From Salimicrobium album (GTDB lineage: Bacteria > Bacillota > Bacilli > Bacillales > Halobacillaceae), in NCBI RefSeq assembly GCF_900107115.1, contig NZ_FNOS01000004.1, positions 62,001 through 126,000 of the forward strand: a stretch of 64,000 nt of DNA, read 5' to 3'. The translations under genes and the position numbers were made by a program. Position 1 is the stretch's first letter. The number at the start of each line of letters is the position of its first letter. Of this stretch, positions 9,609 through 17,869 are shown in pieces. The notes under the pieces are model-generated. The model was not told the DNA's origin. It made no database searches and saw only the letters and a list, made by a program, of their open reading frames with translations.

Positions 9609-11975
9609 TTATTTGTGAAAAAGTTTCGGATTGAAGTGGGAGGCTATTTGTTCCGGTTTCATAGGTTTTGCAAAATAGTATCCCTGGTACTTATCGCATC
9701 CGCTTCTTCTGAGGAAATCCAGCTGGCTGGCTGTTTCCACACCTTCTGCAATAACTTCGAGATTCAGACTGTCGGCAAGGGAGATGATAGTAGTGATGAT
9801 ATCGTTGTTTTCCCGGTCGATTCCTATATCTTTAATGAACGATTTGTCGATTTTGAGCTGGTGAATAGGGAATCGTTTTAAATAACTGAGGGAACTGTAT
9901 CCTGTTCCGAAGTCATCGATGGAGATTTTAACCCCGAGACCGCTCAATCTGTTTAAGATGTCGGTGGCCTCTTCCGCGTGTATGGCCATAGACTCTGTGA
10001 TTTCCAGTTCCAGGTACTTTGCAGGGAGTCCGGTCTCCCGAAGGATTTGTGCTACCATTTCGACTAAATCGTTATGATAGAACTGACGCATGGACAGGTT
10101 GACGGATATTTTTACAGGCGGGTGCCCTTCGTTCTGCCAGGCTTTTGCCTGTTGGCAGGCTTCCCTGATCGCCCACTCGCCGATAGGTACAATCAGACCC
10201 GTTTCTTCGGCAATTGTAATGAATTCGGAAGGAGAGACGAGCCCGAGGTCTTTATTTCTCCACCGGAGCAGTGCCTCTATACCGATTAGATGGCTGCTGT
10301 CTTTTTCGAACTGCGGCTGATAAACGAGAAAAAACTCCCGATTTGCGAGTGCTTTGTAAAGGTGGGACTCTGTTTTAAGGTCCGTCTTCCGCTTTTGAAC
10401 CTGGCTGTTGTAAACCTGCCAGGTGTTTTTGCCGAGGTTTTTCGCATGATACATAGCGTTATCCGCCTGGCGGATGAGTGCGGCGGTCGTGTTGCTGTGC
10501 TTCGGTGACATGCTGATACCTATGCTCACTGTCGCCAGTGCCTCATATCCGTTCAGGTCATAGCTTCGCTCCATTTCCGAAGTGATATCGGCAGCTATTT
10601 CTCCCGCCTCTTCCGTATCGACTTGCGGCAGGATGATCAGAAACTCGTCGCCTCCGTACCTGAACACGTTCCCCCGGGGGCCGACAAGCCGGAGCAGACG
10701 GCGGGATACCTGTTTCAACAGTTCATCTCCCATGTGGTGGCCCATATAATCATTGATAAATTTAAAACGGTCGAGATCCAGGAAGAAAAGGGCGAAATTC
10801 TCCCCCGACGCAAGTTTCTGCTCGATGGTCTCGTGGAAGTAACGCTGGTTCGGAAGTCCGGTGAGCGTGTCATGATAAGCGAGGTGGTTCATTTTTTTAT
10901 TAAGTTTTTTCAACTCGGTTACGTTTTTGGCCACACAGTGGATACCCGTAATGTTTCCGTCGATGTAAATAGGCACGAGTGCTACGTGCAGGTACAGCTT
11001 CTCTCCTTCCGACATGGTGAGCTGCGTTTCATATTGGTGGGGTTGTCCCTGAAGAGAGGTGAAAAAATGTCGTCTCGTCTCCTCCCGTACCTCCTCTGAT
11101 ATAAAAGGTAAAAACGATTTACCTCTCAGCTGTTCAATCGACATACCGGAAAGTTTCTCCGTACTTGCATTCGCATGGGTGAACGTACCGTCTGTATCAA
11201 ACGTCATCACTGCATCCGTATTGTAGTCGAACAGGGAGCGGTAGCGCTGCTCGCTTTCGGTAAGAAGCCGTTCCGTTGCTTTTTTCACTGTCATATCTCT
11301 CGCAATACCGATGACTCCCGTAATGACGTTGTCGATAATCAGAGGCACGGCGGTAACATCCATAATATGTCTGGCTTCATCCCGGGAGATGAGGGTGGTT
11401 TCAAATCGTACCGTTTCCCCGTTAGTAACTTTTTTGAAATGAGAAAGGGTCGCTTCACCGGCTTCTTTCGTAAGAAACTCCAGATAGGAGGAACCATTGA
11501 TTTTTTCGGGAGCATAGCCGAAAAGCTCTACACCGGAAGGGTTGATATTCGTATATCTTCCGTTCATATCCAGGGAGAAGATAGTATCCGGATTATACAG
11601 GTAGAGAGATTTGAACTGCTGATCTTTATGTTTCAACCGATATTTTATTTCTCTGTTTTTCGTCATGTCCTTGACTGTCGTGAGCGTATAGAGGCGGCCA
11701 TCCGAAAGGGTAAGGGAACGGCTGACGGCTTCGACGAGAAGTTCCTCCCCGTTTTTCTTATAAAGTATCCTTTCCTGCTTTTCGAGGGGGAGTGTATCGA
11801 AGAGATCAGAGAGCGGGCGGGACAGAAACTCTTCCCGTGTGTATCCGAGATTCGATAAAACGGGAGTGTTGACTTCCACGAAGCGGTCTTCATCGGGGAC
11901 GCTTACCAGCAGGCCGGTGTCCGCATTATGCAGTATTTTCAATAAATCCTCTTTCGTCCATGCGGATGCATCCAT
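9609..11975 (-). CDS. Triple-PAS GGDEF-EAL cyclic-di-GMP protein
   Basis: A 788-residue cytoplasmic protein without membrane segments: three PAS domains (about 10-110, 120-240, 245-360), GGDEF (about 365-525, intact YGGDEFL) and EAL (about 540-780). EAL residues are complete: EALLRW, VNLSMRQF, EITES, IDDFGTGYSSL, KIDKSF, AEGVET. No RxxD product-inhibition site precedes GGDEF. It may be bifunctional or mainly a phosphodiesterase tuned by redox or ligand sensing through PAS; direction of activity cannot be read from sequence. GGGAGG precedes the ATG at 11975. It is a single gene, 1.3 kb from the other GGDEF-EAL gene, and only the C-terminal halves look alike. Confidence 0.9.
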   Translation of the reverse strand: MDASAWTKEDLLKILHNADTGLLVSVPDEDRFVEVNTPVLSNLGYTREEFLSRPLSDLFDTLPLEKQERILYKKNGEELLVEAVSRSLTLSDGRLYTLTTVKDMTKNREIKYRLKHKDQQFKSLYLYNPDTIFSLDMNGRYTNINPSGVELFGYAPEKINGSSYLEFLTKEAGEATLSHFKKVTNGETVRFETTLISRDEARHIMDVTAVPLIIDNVITGVIGIARDMTVKKATERLLTESEQRYRSLFDYNTDAVMTFDTDGTFTHANASTEKLSGMSIEQLRGKSFLPFISEEVREETRRHFFTSLQGQPHQYETQLTMSEGEKLYLHVALVPIYIDGNITGIHCVAKNVTELKKLNKKMNHLAYHDTLTGLPNQRYFHETIEQKLASGENFALFFLDLDRFKFINDYMGHHMGDELLKQVSRRLLRLVGPRGNVFRYGGDEFLIILPQVDTEEAGEIAADITSEMERSYDLNGYEALATVSIGISMSPKHSNTTAALIRQADNAMYHAKNLGKNTWQVYNSQVQKRKTDLKTESHLYKALANREFFLVYQPQFEKDSSHLIGIEALLRWRNKDLGLVSPSEFITIAEETGLIVPIGEWAIREACQQAKAWQNEGHPPVKISVNLSMRQFYHNDLVEMVAQILRETGLPAKYLELEITESMAIHAEEATDILNRLSGLGVKISIDDFGTGYSSLSYLKRFPIHQLKIDKSFIKDIGIDRENNDIITTIISLADSLNLEVIAEGVETASQLDFLRRSGCDKYQGYYFAKPMKPEQIASHFNPKLFHK

Positions 11976-12190
11976 AACTTTTCCTCCCTGTGTGAATTGA
12001 ATATTCTATATCTTAGTTTAGCAGGGAAGAGAAATTGTTTCTATACTTTTTGATGAGCGGCTGGGGAAAATTACTCAGAAAAGGTATATAATTTTGGAAA
12101 TTAGGGAAAATAAAAGGAAGGCAAGCGTCGTATTTTATTTGTCCTTCGGAAGTGAGACAGTAAAATCCAAACCGGAAAGAGGAGAGACGT

Positions 12191-12871
12191 ATGTGGAAAT
12201 GGCTGATTGCGTTATCCATTCTGCTTGCCGCCTGCGGGACGGGGGAACAGACTCCGGAAGAATCTGCGGAAGCCGGTGACACCCCGGAAGCGGAAACATC
12301 CAAAGATGAAAGTGAAGGAGCAGCGAAAGAGAAATCTGAAGGTTCTATCGATGTCGATAAAGGAATGTTCAATGTAAAAGTGACCCTTCCTAAAACGCTG
12401 TTCGAAATGGAAGACGGGGATTTTGAAGAAATAAAAGCTTCTGCGGAAGAAGAAGGAATCGGAGAAGTGACGGACAACGGGGATGGAACGATTACGTATA
12501 AAATGTCCAAATCGAAGCATAAGGAAATGATGAAAGAAATGGAGGAGGAGATTGAGAGCTCCCTGGAAGAGATCCGGGAAGGCGGGGAATATTCATCCAT
12601 TCAGGGGGTCACCGCAAATGGTGATTACTCCGAGTTTACGCTCGAAGCAGAGCAGACTGCCTATGAGGAGAGTTTCGACGGATTTGCCGTCTTCGGTATC
12701 GGTGTTCTCGGTTTATATTATCAACTTTTCGATGGAGCGGACCCCGATGATTACAGCGTTGTCATCCACATCACCGATGCTGCGACCGGGGAGGAATTCG
12801 ATACGGTGGAGTTCCCGGAAGTACTGGATGAAATGAGCGGCGAACAGGGAGAAGAGTACGGAACAGAATAG
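12191..12871 (+). CDS. Acidic lipoprotein of unknown function
   Basis: The 226-residue product begins MWKWLIALSILLAACGTGEQ: a short signal peptide with lipobox LAAC, so Cys15 would be lipidated and the protein held on the outer face of the membrane. Residues 16-55 are an acidic, disordered-looking spacer (Glu, Ser, Ala rich), followed by a folded part with a KMSKSKHKEMMKEMEEEIESSLEEI helix and a mixed strand region to the end. I do not recognise the family. GAGGAGA before the ATG. It stands alone between two leftward genes and has its own terminator. Confidence 0.75.
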   Translation: MWKWLIALSILLAACGTGEQTPEESAEAGDTPEAETSKDESEGAAKEKSEGSIDVDKGMFNVKVTLPKTLFEMEDGDFEEIKASAEEEGIGEVTDNGDGTITYKMSKSKHKEMMKEMEEEIESSLEEIREGGEYSSIQGVTANGDYSEFTLEAEQTAYEESFDGFAVFGIGVLGLYYQLFDGADPDDYSVVIHITDAATGEEFDTVEFPEVLDEMSGEQGEEYGTE

Positions 12872-12880
12872 CGTACACAG

Positions 12881-12906
12881 AACCGGACTTTGACGTCCGG
12901 TTTTTG
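12881..12906 (+). terminator. Terminator after the lipoprotein gene
   Basis: AACCGGAC (12881-12888), 6-nt loop, GTCCGGTT (12895-12902), then TTTTG. Confidence 0.85.
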
Positions 12907-12960
12907 TGTGCTTTTCAGCAGAGAGGATGGTCAGTGAGGCTGTTCATTTCCGGGGAAGCT

Positions 12961-13009
12961 GTTTTCCTTCCCCTCAGGCGAGTGGGAACGTGTTGAAGGG
13001 AAGGAAAAC
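12961..13009. repeat. Imperfectly spaced 12-bp inverted repeat
   Basis: GTTTTCCTTCCC (12961-12972) is perfectly complementary to GGGAAGGAAAAC (12998-13009), with a 25-bp GC-rich spacer. It lies in the 185-bp gap between the lipoprotein gene and the leftward membrane-protein gene. It lacks a T run in the right place for a plus-strand terminator and may be a dispersed REP-like element or a processing hairpin. Confidence 0.6.
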
Positions 13010-13057
13010 TCCATTCGGAGGTTCTTTTTTCATATTCTGCACGATCTGCTGAAGATA

Positions 13058-13534
13058 TCAACTGTTGCGGTGATGTGCCGAAGTTCCTTTCCGCAGCTGA
13101 ACAAACAGCAGCAGGCTGACCGGTAGTATATAGAAGAATTCATACCGGATAAGAGAAAGGCCGTACGTCGCCCCGGTCACCGGGTACAGCAGATGGACTC
13201 CGTTCCCGAGATAGTCGATACCGAGCGCGCTTACTACGAGTACGAGAGTCAGCCGCCACCATATGGAAAAAAACGTCATGGTAAGCAGCGCCCGCGTGAA
13301 AATAGCGAAAAACGCGGCAATAATGGGTACGGTGACCAGGGAGTGGCCGATCAGCACACCGAACAGTTTGGGGAGATCCGGGATCAGTACGATGACACCG
13401 ACGCCCCCGAGAAGAACGAATCTTGCTTTTCTATTTTGGAAGTCAGGTCCTTTAAATAATAAATCCGCCACCAACAGCCCCGTAAGTATGTGGAGAAGGG
13501 TGGAGGGGATGTGACTGAGCAATAATTCCGTCAT
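13058..13534 (-). CDS. Small integral membrane protein, possibly YdjM/DUF457-like
   Basis: This 158-residue protein has about four or five membrane segments. The spaced elements PDLPKLFGVLIGHS (about residues 53-66) and LGIDYLGNGVHLLYPVTG (about 104-121) recall the metal-binding histidines and aspartates of the YdjM/DUF457 membrane metal-dependent hydrolase group, which contain THSL and H-x3-D-HLLWP patterns. The match is partial, so the assignment is tentative. It is a single leftward gene that is divergent from the acetamidase gene. Confidence 0.55.
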   Translation of the reverse strand: MTELLLSHIPSTLLHILTGLLVADLLFKGPDFQNRKARFVLLGGVGVIVLIPDLPKLFGVLIGHSLVTVPIIAAFFAIFTRALLTMTFFSIWWRLTLVLVVSALGIDYLGNGVHLLYPVTGATYGLSLIRYEFFYILPVSLLLFVQLRKGTSAHHRNS

Positions 13535-13596
13535 AAGAATCTATCCTTTCCTCTCCTTTGATACCCTGAAGAGAACGGAATGAAAAGTCTTTATTT

Positions 13597-13625
13597 TTGT
13601 AGAATTGTCTGTAATATTCTAAAAT
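13597..13625 (+). promoter_or_regulatory. Candidate SigA promoter of the acetamidase/formamidase gene
   Basis: TTGTAG (13597-13602) and TAAAAT (13620-13625) are 17 bp apart, 30 bp before the ATG at 13654. TAGAAT (13600-13605) and ATTCTA (13616-13621) form an inverted repeat across the spacer, a possible operator. Confidence 0.5.
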
Positions 13626-13653
13626 TAAGACAATAACAAAAAGGGGTGTAAAA

Positions 13654-14946
13654 ATGAAGGCTAAACAGACTGTTTTCGTTAACGATTTTACCGACGGCGT
13701 GCTGGATCCCTCAAAGGAAATGGAGTATAAAGTACGGGACGGCGGGCACATCGTCGCCAATACGACGCCCGGATGCTGGGGACCGATGATCACCCCTGCC
13801 CTGAAAGGCGGGCATGAAGTGACGAAGCCCGTGTACGTGGAAGGAGCGGAAGTGGGAGATGCGATTGCTATCCGTATCCATTCCATCGAAGTGACTTCTA
13901 TAGCGACAGCTTCCGGGAACGACAAACCGGTCGAAGGGCGTTTCACCGGCGACCCGTTCATAGACGGGAAATGTCCGAACTGTGGTACGGAGAATCCCGA
14001 AACATATATCGAAGGCATCGGCCAGCAGGCGATCCGCTGTCAGGTGTGCGGAGAGGACGTGACTCCCTTTGCGTTCACGAATGCGTATTCCATCGCCTTC
14101 GATCACAAGAAGGAAGTGGGTCTGACATTGGATAAACAGGCGGCGGAAAAAGTGGCGAAGGACTCGAAACATTACATGGCAACGCCCGAGGGCTCTATTC
14201 AGAATCCGGTCGTCACGTTTGCTCCCCACGATATCGTCGGGGCTATGGCAAGGCTGCGGCCTTTCCTCGGACAGCTCGGCACCACACCTTCAAGGGCTAT
14301 TCCCGACTCCCACAACGCCGGAGATTTCGGACAGTTCCTGATTGATGCTCCGCATTCGTATGGACTCACAAAAGAGCAGCTGGAAGAGCGGACGGATGGA
14401 CACATGGACATTAACCGCGTCCGGGAAGGGGCAGTGCTTATCTGCCCGGTGAAAGTGGAAGGCGGAGGAGTATACCTTGGAGACATGCATGCGATGCAGG
14501 GGGACGGAGAAATCGCTGGACATACGACAGACGTCTCGGGTATTGTCAGTCTGGAAGTGGAAGTGATGAAAGGCGTCAACATTGAAGGGCCGATCCTCCT
14601 TCCGGTGGAAGAAGACCTTCCTTACCTTGCTAAACCGTTCACGGAAGAGGAGAAACAAAAAGCCGAAGCACTCCGGAAAGAATGGGACATAGAAAAAATG
14701 GAAGATTCTCTTCCGGTGTCCTTCGTCGGCAGTGGAGCAACTCTCAATGATGCGACGACGAACGGCATGGAACGTGCGGCGAAAGCTTTCGGCATTGATG
14801 TTCCGGAAGTGATGAACCGGGCTACGATTACCGGGTCTATCGAGATAGGCCGTCATCCCGGAGTCGTCACCGTCACATTTTTGACCCCGAAAAACTATCT
14901 GGCAAAAATCAGTCTTGAGGAAATAGTGAGTGACTTCTATAAATAA
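13654..14946 (+). CDS. Acetamidase/formamidase family protein with zinc ribbon
   Basis: The 430-residue protein belongs to the FmdA/AmdA family, which hydrolyses short amides to ammonia and an acid. Family features visible are the GGHEV...VYVEGAEVGDAIAIRI entry strand, DSHNAGDFG and the GVYLGDMHAMQGDGEIAGH motif (about residues 270-290) that carries metal- and substrate-binding histidine and aspartate. An inserted CPNCG ... CQVCGED pair (about 109-135) forms a zinc ribbon typical of one branch of the family. AAAGGGG stands about 8 bp before the ATG. It is monocistronic. The real substrate is not known. Confidence 0.85.
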   Translation: MKAKQTVFVNDFTDGVLDPSKEMEYKVRDGGHIVANTTPGCWGPMITPALKGGHEVTKPVYVEGAEVGDAIAIRIHSIEVTSIATASGNDKPVEGRFTGDPFIDGKCPNCGTENPETYIEGIGQQAIRCQVCGEDVTPFAFTNAYSIAFDHKKEVGLTLDKQAAEKVAKDSKHYMATPEGSIQNPVVTFAPHDIVGAMARLRPFLGQLGTTPSRAIPDSHNAGDFGQFLIDAPHSYGLTKEQLEERTDGHMDINRVREGAVLICPVKVEGGGVYLGDMHAMQGDGEIAGHTTDVSGIVSLEVEVMKGVNIEGPILLPVEEDLPYLAKPFTEEEKQKAEALRKEWDIEKMEDSLPVSFVGSGATLNDATTNGMERAAKAFGIDVPEVMNRATITGSIEIGRHPGVVTVTFLTPKNYLAKISLEEIVSDFYK

Positions 14947-14951
14947 ATCCG

Positions 14952-14981
14952 AAGCATCCGCTGAATGGCGGGTGCTTTTTT
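14952..14981 (+). terminator. Terminator after the acetamidase/formamidase gene
   Basis: AAGCATCCGC (14952-14961) pairs with GCGGGTGCTT (14968-14977, one G-U) and is followed by a T run. Confidence 0.85.
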
Positions 14982-15066
14982 ACATAGCAGTGGATATATG
15001 TCTCGGGAACACCTATGCCGCCGGACGCCTCTTAACATTTAATTTTAAATATGCTGATACACCCTA

Positions 15067-15095
15067 TTGAATAAAAATACATTATTGTGTATTAT
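15067..15095 (+). promoter_or_regulatory. Candidate promoter and operator of the YjiH-aminotransferase operon
   Basis: TTGAAT (15067-15072) and TATTAT (15090-15095) with a 17-bp spacer. An inverted repeat AATACA-N6-TGTATT (15076-15093) fills the spacer, placed to block RNA polymerase. The cognate regulator is not visible nearby. Confidence 0.5.
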
Positions 15096-15133
15096 TAACC
15101 AATGAAACAATTATCGGATTGGGGGAGAAAAGC

Positions 15134-16519
15134 ATGGAGATTGATGAGTCTGCAACTGCGAGCGACAGCACAAATGGAAAGTACACGACGAAGCAATTAT
15201 TGAAATTTCTTATTCCATCATTAATCGGAGTGCTTTTGTTCCTTGTACCTATTTCTGTGAATGATACGGTTACGATCGGTCTCGGGGTGATGGCTGATGG
15301 CCTGCAGGCGGCTATTGGACCGTACATTCCTGCTTTTATGACAGCAGTATTGTGGGTATCTGCCCTCGGCAGTATAATCACCCGGTTTGTTCCCGAAAAA
15401 TTATATAAAGATAATATTTTTATCGTGGCTATTTTCGACGTAGGGACGTTCTGGATCACGCTTCGGGTCATTGGTGCCGCCTTTGCGGCTATGACGTTGT
15501 GGAGTATCGGTCCTGAAGTGATATGGTCGGAAGTGACGGGAGTCGTCGTTCTTTACGATCTCGTTCCCGTGCTTATGGTCTGGTTTTTATTCGCGAGTCT
15601 GTTCATGCCGCTACTGTTGGAGTTCGGGCTGATGGATTTCATCGGAGCGATGGTCAGAAAAGTGATGAACCCGCTCTTCCAGCTTCCCGGCCGTTCTTCC
15701 GTGGATGCCATGGCTTCCTGGATGGGGAGCGGTACCGTCGGTGTTCTTCTCACCACCCAGCAGTATGAACAGGGATATTATACGAAAAAAGAAGCTTCCA
15801 TCATCGCTACGAACTTTTCCATAGCGTCTATCGCGTTCAGTCTTGTTATCGCAAGATTTCTGTCTATCGACGATATGTTCATCCAGTTTTATGCTACGGT
15901 AGTGGTGTGCGGCATTGTAGCGGCAATCGTCATCCCGAGGATACCTCCGCTTTCCGGTAAAAAGACGACATACCATGGACCGGTCGGCCGTCAGATACAG
16001 GAAGATGTTCCCGAAGGCTGGTCAACGTTCCGGTGGGGTGTGGACCGTGCCATAAAGAAAGCCGATCAGGTGAAAGGGGCCGGGGAAGTCGTTAAGAAAG
16101 GGCTGTTCCACGTAGCTGATATCTGGCTCGGCCTCATTCCGCTCGTCATGGCTCTCGGTACCGTCGCGCTCATTATTGCGGAGTTCACGCCGATTTTCAC
16201 TTTCCTGTCCTATCCGTTCATTCCTATTCTGAATCTGCTGCAGTTGCCGGAAGCGGAAGCTGCAGCCCCTGCGATGATCGTCGGCTTTGCGGACATGTTC
16301 CTGCCCGCGGTCATCGGAAGCGGAATCGAAGCGGAGATCACCAGGTTCGTCATCGGCGTTATGGCTCTGACTCAGCTCATTTATATGTCTGAAATAGGCG
16401 TGCTGCTCATTAAATCGAATATACCGATCAATCTGTTTGAACTATTCATCATTTTTCTGCAGCGGACGGTCGTAACTTTGCCGCTCGCCGCGCTGATTGC
16501 ACATTTATTTTTCTTTTAG
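15134..16519 (+). CDS. YjiH-family membrane protein (nucleoside-recognition/GATE type)
   Basis: The ATG at 15134, 7 bp after GGGGGAG, is chosen over the TTG at 15119, giving 461 residues. About ten membrane segments are visible, with the YjiH/Gate-domain stretch SWMGSGTVGVLLTTQQYEQG YYTKKEASIIATNFS (about 200-235) and a second PAMIVGFADMFLPAVIGSGIE repeat near 380-400. Members are predicted transporters or transporter-like membrane proteins; no substrate is established. It is followed after 15 bp by a class III aminotransferase, so transport of an amine or amino acid used by that enzyme is a reasonable inference. Confidence 0.75.
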   Translation: MEIDESATASDSTNGKYTTKQLLKFLIPSLIGVLLFLVPISVNDTVTIGLGVMADGLQAAIGPYIPAFMTAVLWVSALGSIITRFVPEKLYKDNIFIVAIFDVGTFWITLRVIGAAFAAMTLWSIGPEVIWSEVTGVVVLYDLVPVLMVWFLFASLFMPLLLEFGLMDFIGAMVRKVMNPLFQLPGRSSVDAMASWMGSGTVGVLLTTQQYEQGYYTKKEASIIATNFSIASIAFSLVIARFLSIDDMFIQFYATVVVCGIVAAIVIPRIPPLSGKKTTYHGPVGRQIQEDVPEGWSTFRWGVDRAIKKADQVKGAGEVVKKGLFHVADIWLGLIPLVMALGTVALIIAEFTPIFTFLSYPFIPILNLLQLPEAEAAAPAMIVGFADMFLPAVIGSGIEAEITRFVIGVMALTQLIYMSEIGVLLIKSNIPINLFELFIIFLQRTVVTLPLAALIAHLFFF

Positions 16520-16534
16520 GAGAGGATTACAGTT

Positions 16535-17803
16535 ATGGACGAAATAAAAGATCTTGTGGACAGACATTTGGCACCGAGCATGGCCAAGGACCACCCGAAC
16601 CTTCCGGTGGAAAAAGAAGAGGGGCATTATTACTACGGAAAAGACGGGAGGCAGTACCTTGATTTTACTTCGGGAATTGCAACGACGAACGTCGGACACC
16701 GGCATCCCAAAGTGGTGAAGGCGATCAAAAAAGGCGCAGATGAACTTACTCATGGACCGTCCGGGGTTATTATGTACGATTCCATTCTTGAATTGTCACA
16801 GCGTCTTGCTGCCATCCTCCCCGGGGATCTCGACTGCTTCTTTTACGGAAACAGCGGTGCCGAAGCGGTGGAAGGCGCTTTGAAGCTGGCCCGTCACGTT
16901 ACGGACCGCCCTTACGTCGTTTCTTTTCTCGGCGGATTCCACGGTCGTTCCATGGGGGCGCTGAGCGTCTCCACTTCGAAAAGCAAGTACCGGAAACATC
17001 AGCCGGTCAATGGCACATACCAGCTGCCTTATGCTGATCCGGAAGCGGAAGACCCGGTTGCAGAACTGGAGCATCATGCTGAACAGTTGTTTAAGTATCA
17101 GGTGACCCCCGAAGAAGTGGCGGCATTCATTGTGGAACCTGTTCTCGGAGAAGGCGGATACGTCGTTCCTCCTGCCTCATGGCTCCGCAGAGTGAGAGAA
17201 TTGTGTGACGAGCACGGCATACTGCTTATTTTCGATGAAGTGCAGACCGGGTTCGGTCGTACCGGAGAGTGGTTCGCTTCGCACACTTTCAACGTCACAC
17301 CGGACATTATGGCGATTGCGAAAGGTATAGCGAGTGGTCTGCCGCTCAGTGCCACCGTGGCTTCGCGGGAACTTATGCAGAAGTGGCCGCTTGGCAGTCA
17401 CGCAACGACGTTCGGCGGGAACCCGATTGCCTGCCATGCTGCAAATGCTGTACTCGACGTCATCGAAGAGGAGGATCTGCTTGCTAATACGAAAGGGCAG
17501 GGGGCTTACGCTTACGAGAGGCTGCTCACTATACAGAAGAAATATCCGGAAATAGGGAGAGTCCGGGCCCTTGGTCTTATGATAGGAATCGAAATGGTGG
17601 ACCCGGTGACGAAATCTCCGAGCAGTGATGTGTTGTTCGACTGCCTGGATCGTGCTCTTGAAAAAGGGGTGCTATTCTATTTCGGAGGGAACGAAACGGA
17701 AATTATGCGGATGATTCCGCCGCTTACCATTACAAAGGAAGAAATCGACCATGGACTTGATCTGTTTGAAGAAACCCTGAAAGAACGGGGTAGCAGCAAC
17801 TAG
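16535..17803 (+). CDS. Class III PLP-dependent aminotransferase, 4-aminobutyrate transaminase-like
   Basis: A 422-residue fold type I enzyme. Visible are [18 protein letters not shown] near residue 43, [18 protein letters not shown] near 105, [12 protein letters not shown] near 132, the phosphate-site [15 protein letters not shown] (about 230-244) and [12 protein letters not shown] with the Schiff-base lysine (about 265). These are GabT/omega-amino acid aminotransferase hallmarks; GABA, ornithine, beta-alanine and similar amines are all possible. GGAGAGG precedes the ATG. It forms an operon with the YjiH-like membrane protein and ends at a shared terminator. Confidence 0.85.
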   Translation: MDEIKDLVDRHLAPSMAKDHPNLPVEKEEGHYYYGKDGRQYLDFTSGIATTNVGHRHPKVVKAIKKGADELTHGPSGVIMYDSILELSQRLAAILPGDLDCFFYGNSGAEAVEGALKLARHVTDRPYVVSFLGGFHGRSMGALSVSTSKSKYRKHQPVNGTYQLPYADPEAEDPVAELEHHAEQLFKYQVTPEEVAAFIVEPVLGEGGYVVPPASWLRRVRELCDEHGILLIFDEVQTGFGRTGEWFASHTFNVTPDIMAIAKGIASGLPLSATVASRELMQKWPLGSHATTFGGNPIACHAANAVLDVIEEEDLLANTKGQGAYAYERLLTIQKKYPEIGRVRALGLMIGIEMVDPVTKSPSSDVLFDCLDRALEKGVLFYFGGNETEIMRMIPPLTITKEEIDHGLDLFEETLKERGSSN

Positions 17804-17823
17804 ATTGTTTCTGTGTACTCAAA

Positions 17824-17862
17824 AAAAGCCGGCCTGCTTGTTAGTAAAGCAGACCGGCTTTT
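17824..17862. terminator. Bidirectional terminator between aminotransferase and BCCT genes
   Basis: AAAAGCCGG (17824-17832) pairs with CCGGCTTTT (17854-17862), with CTGCTT/AAGCAG inside. A and T tracts on the two sides suit both convergent transcripts. Confidence 0.85.
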
Positions 17863-17869
17863 AGTATGA

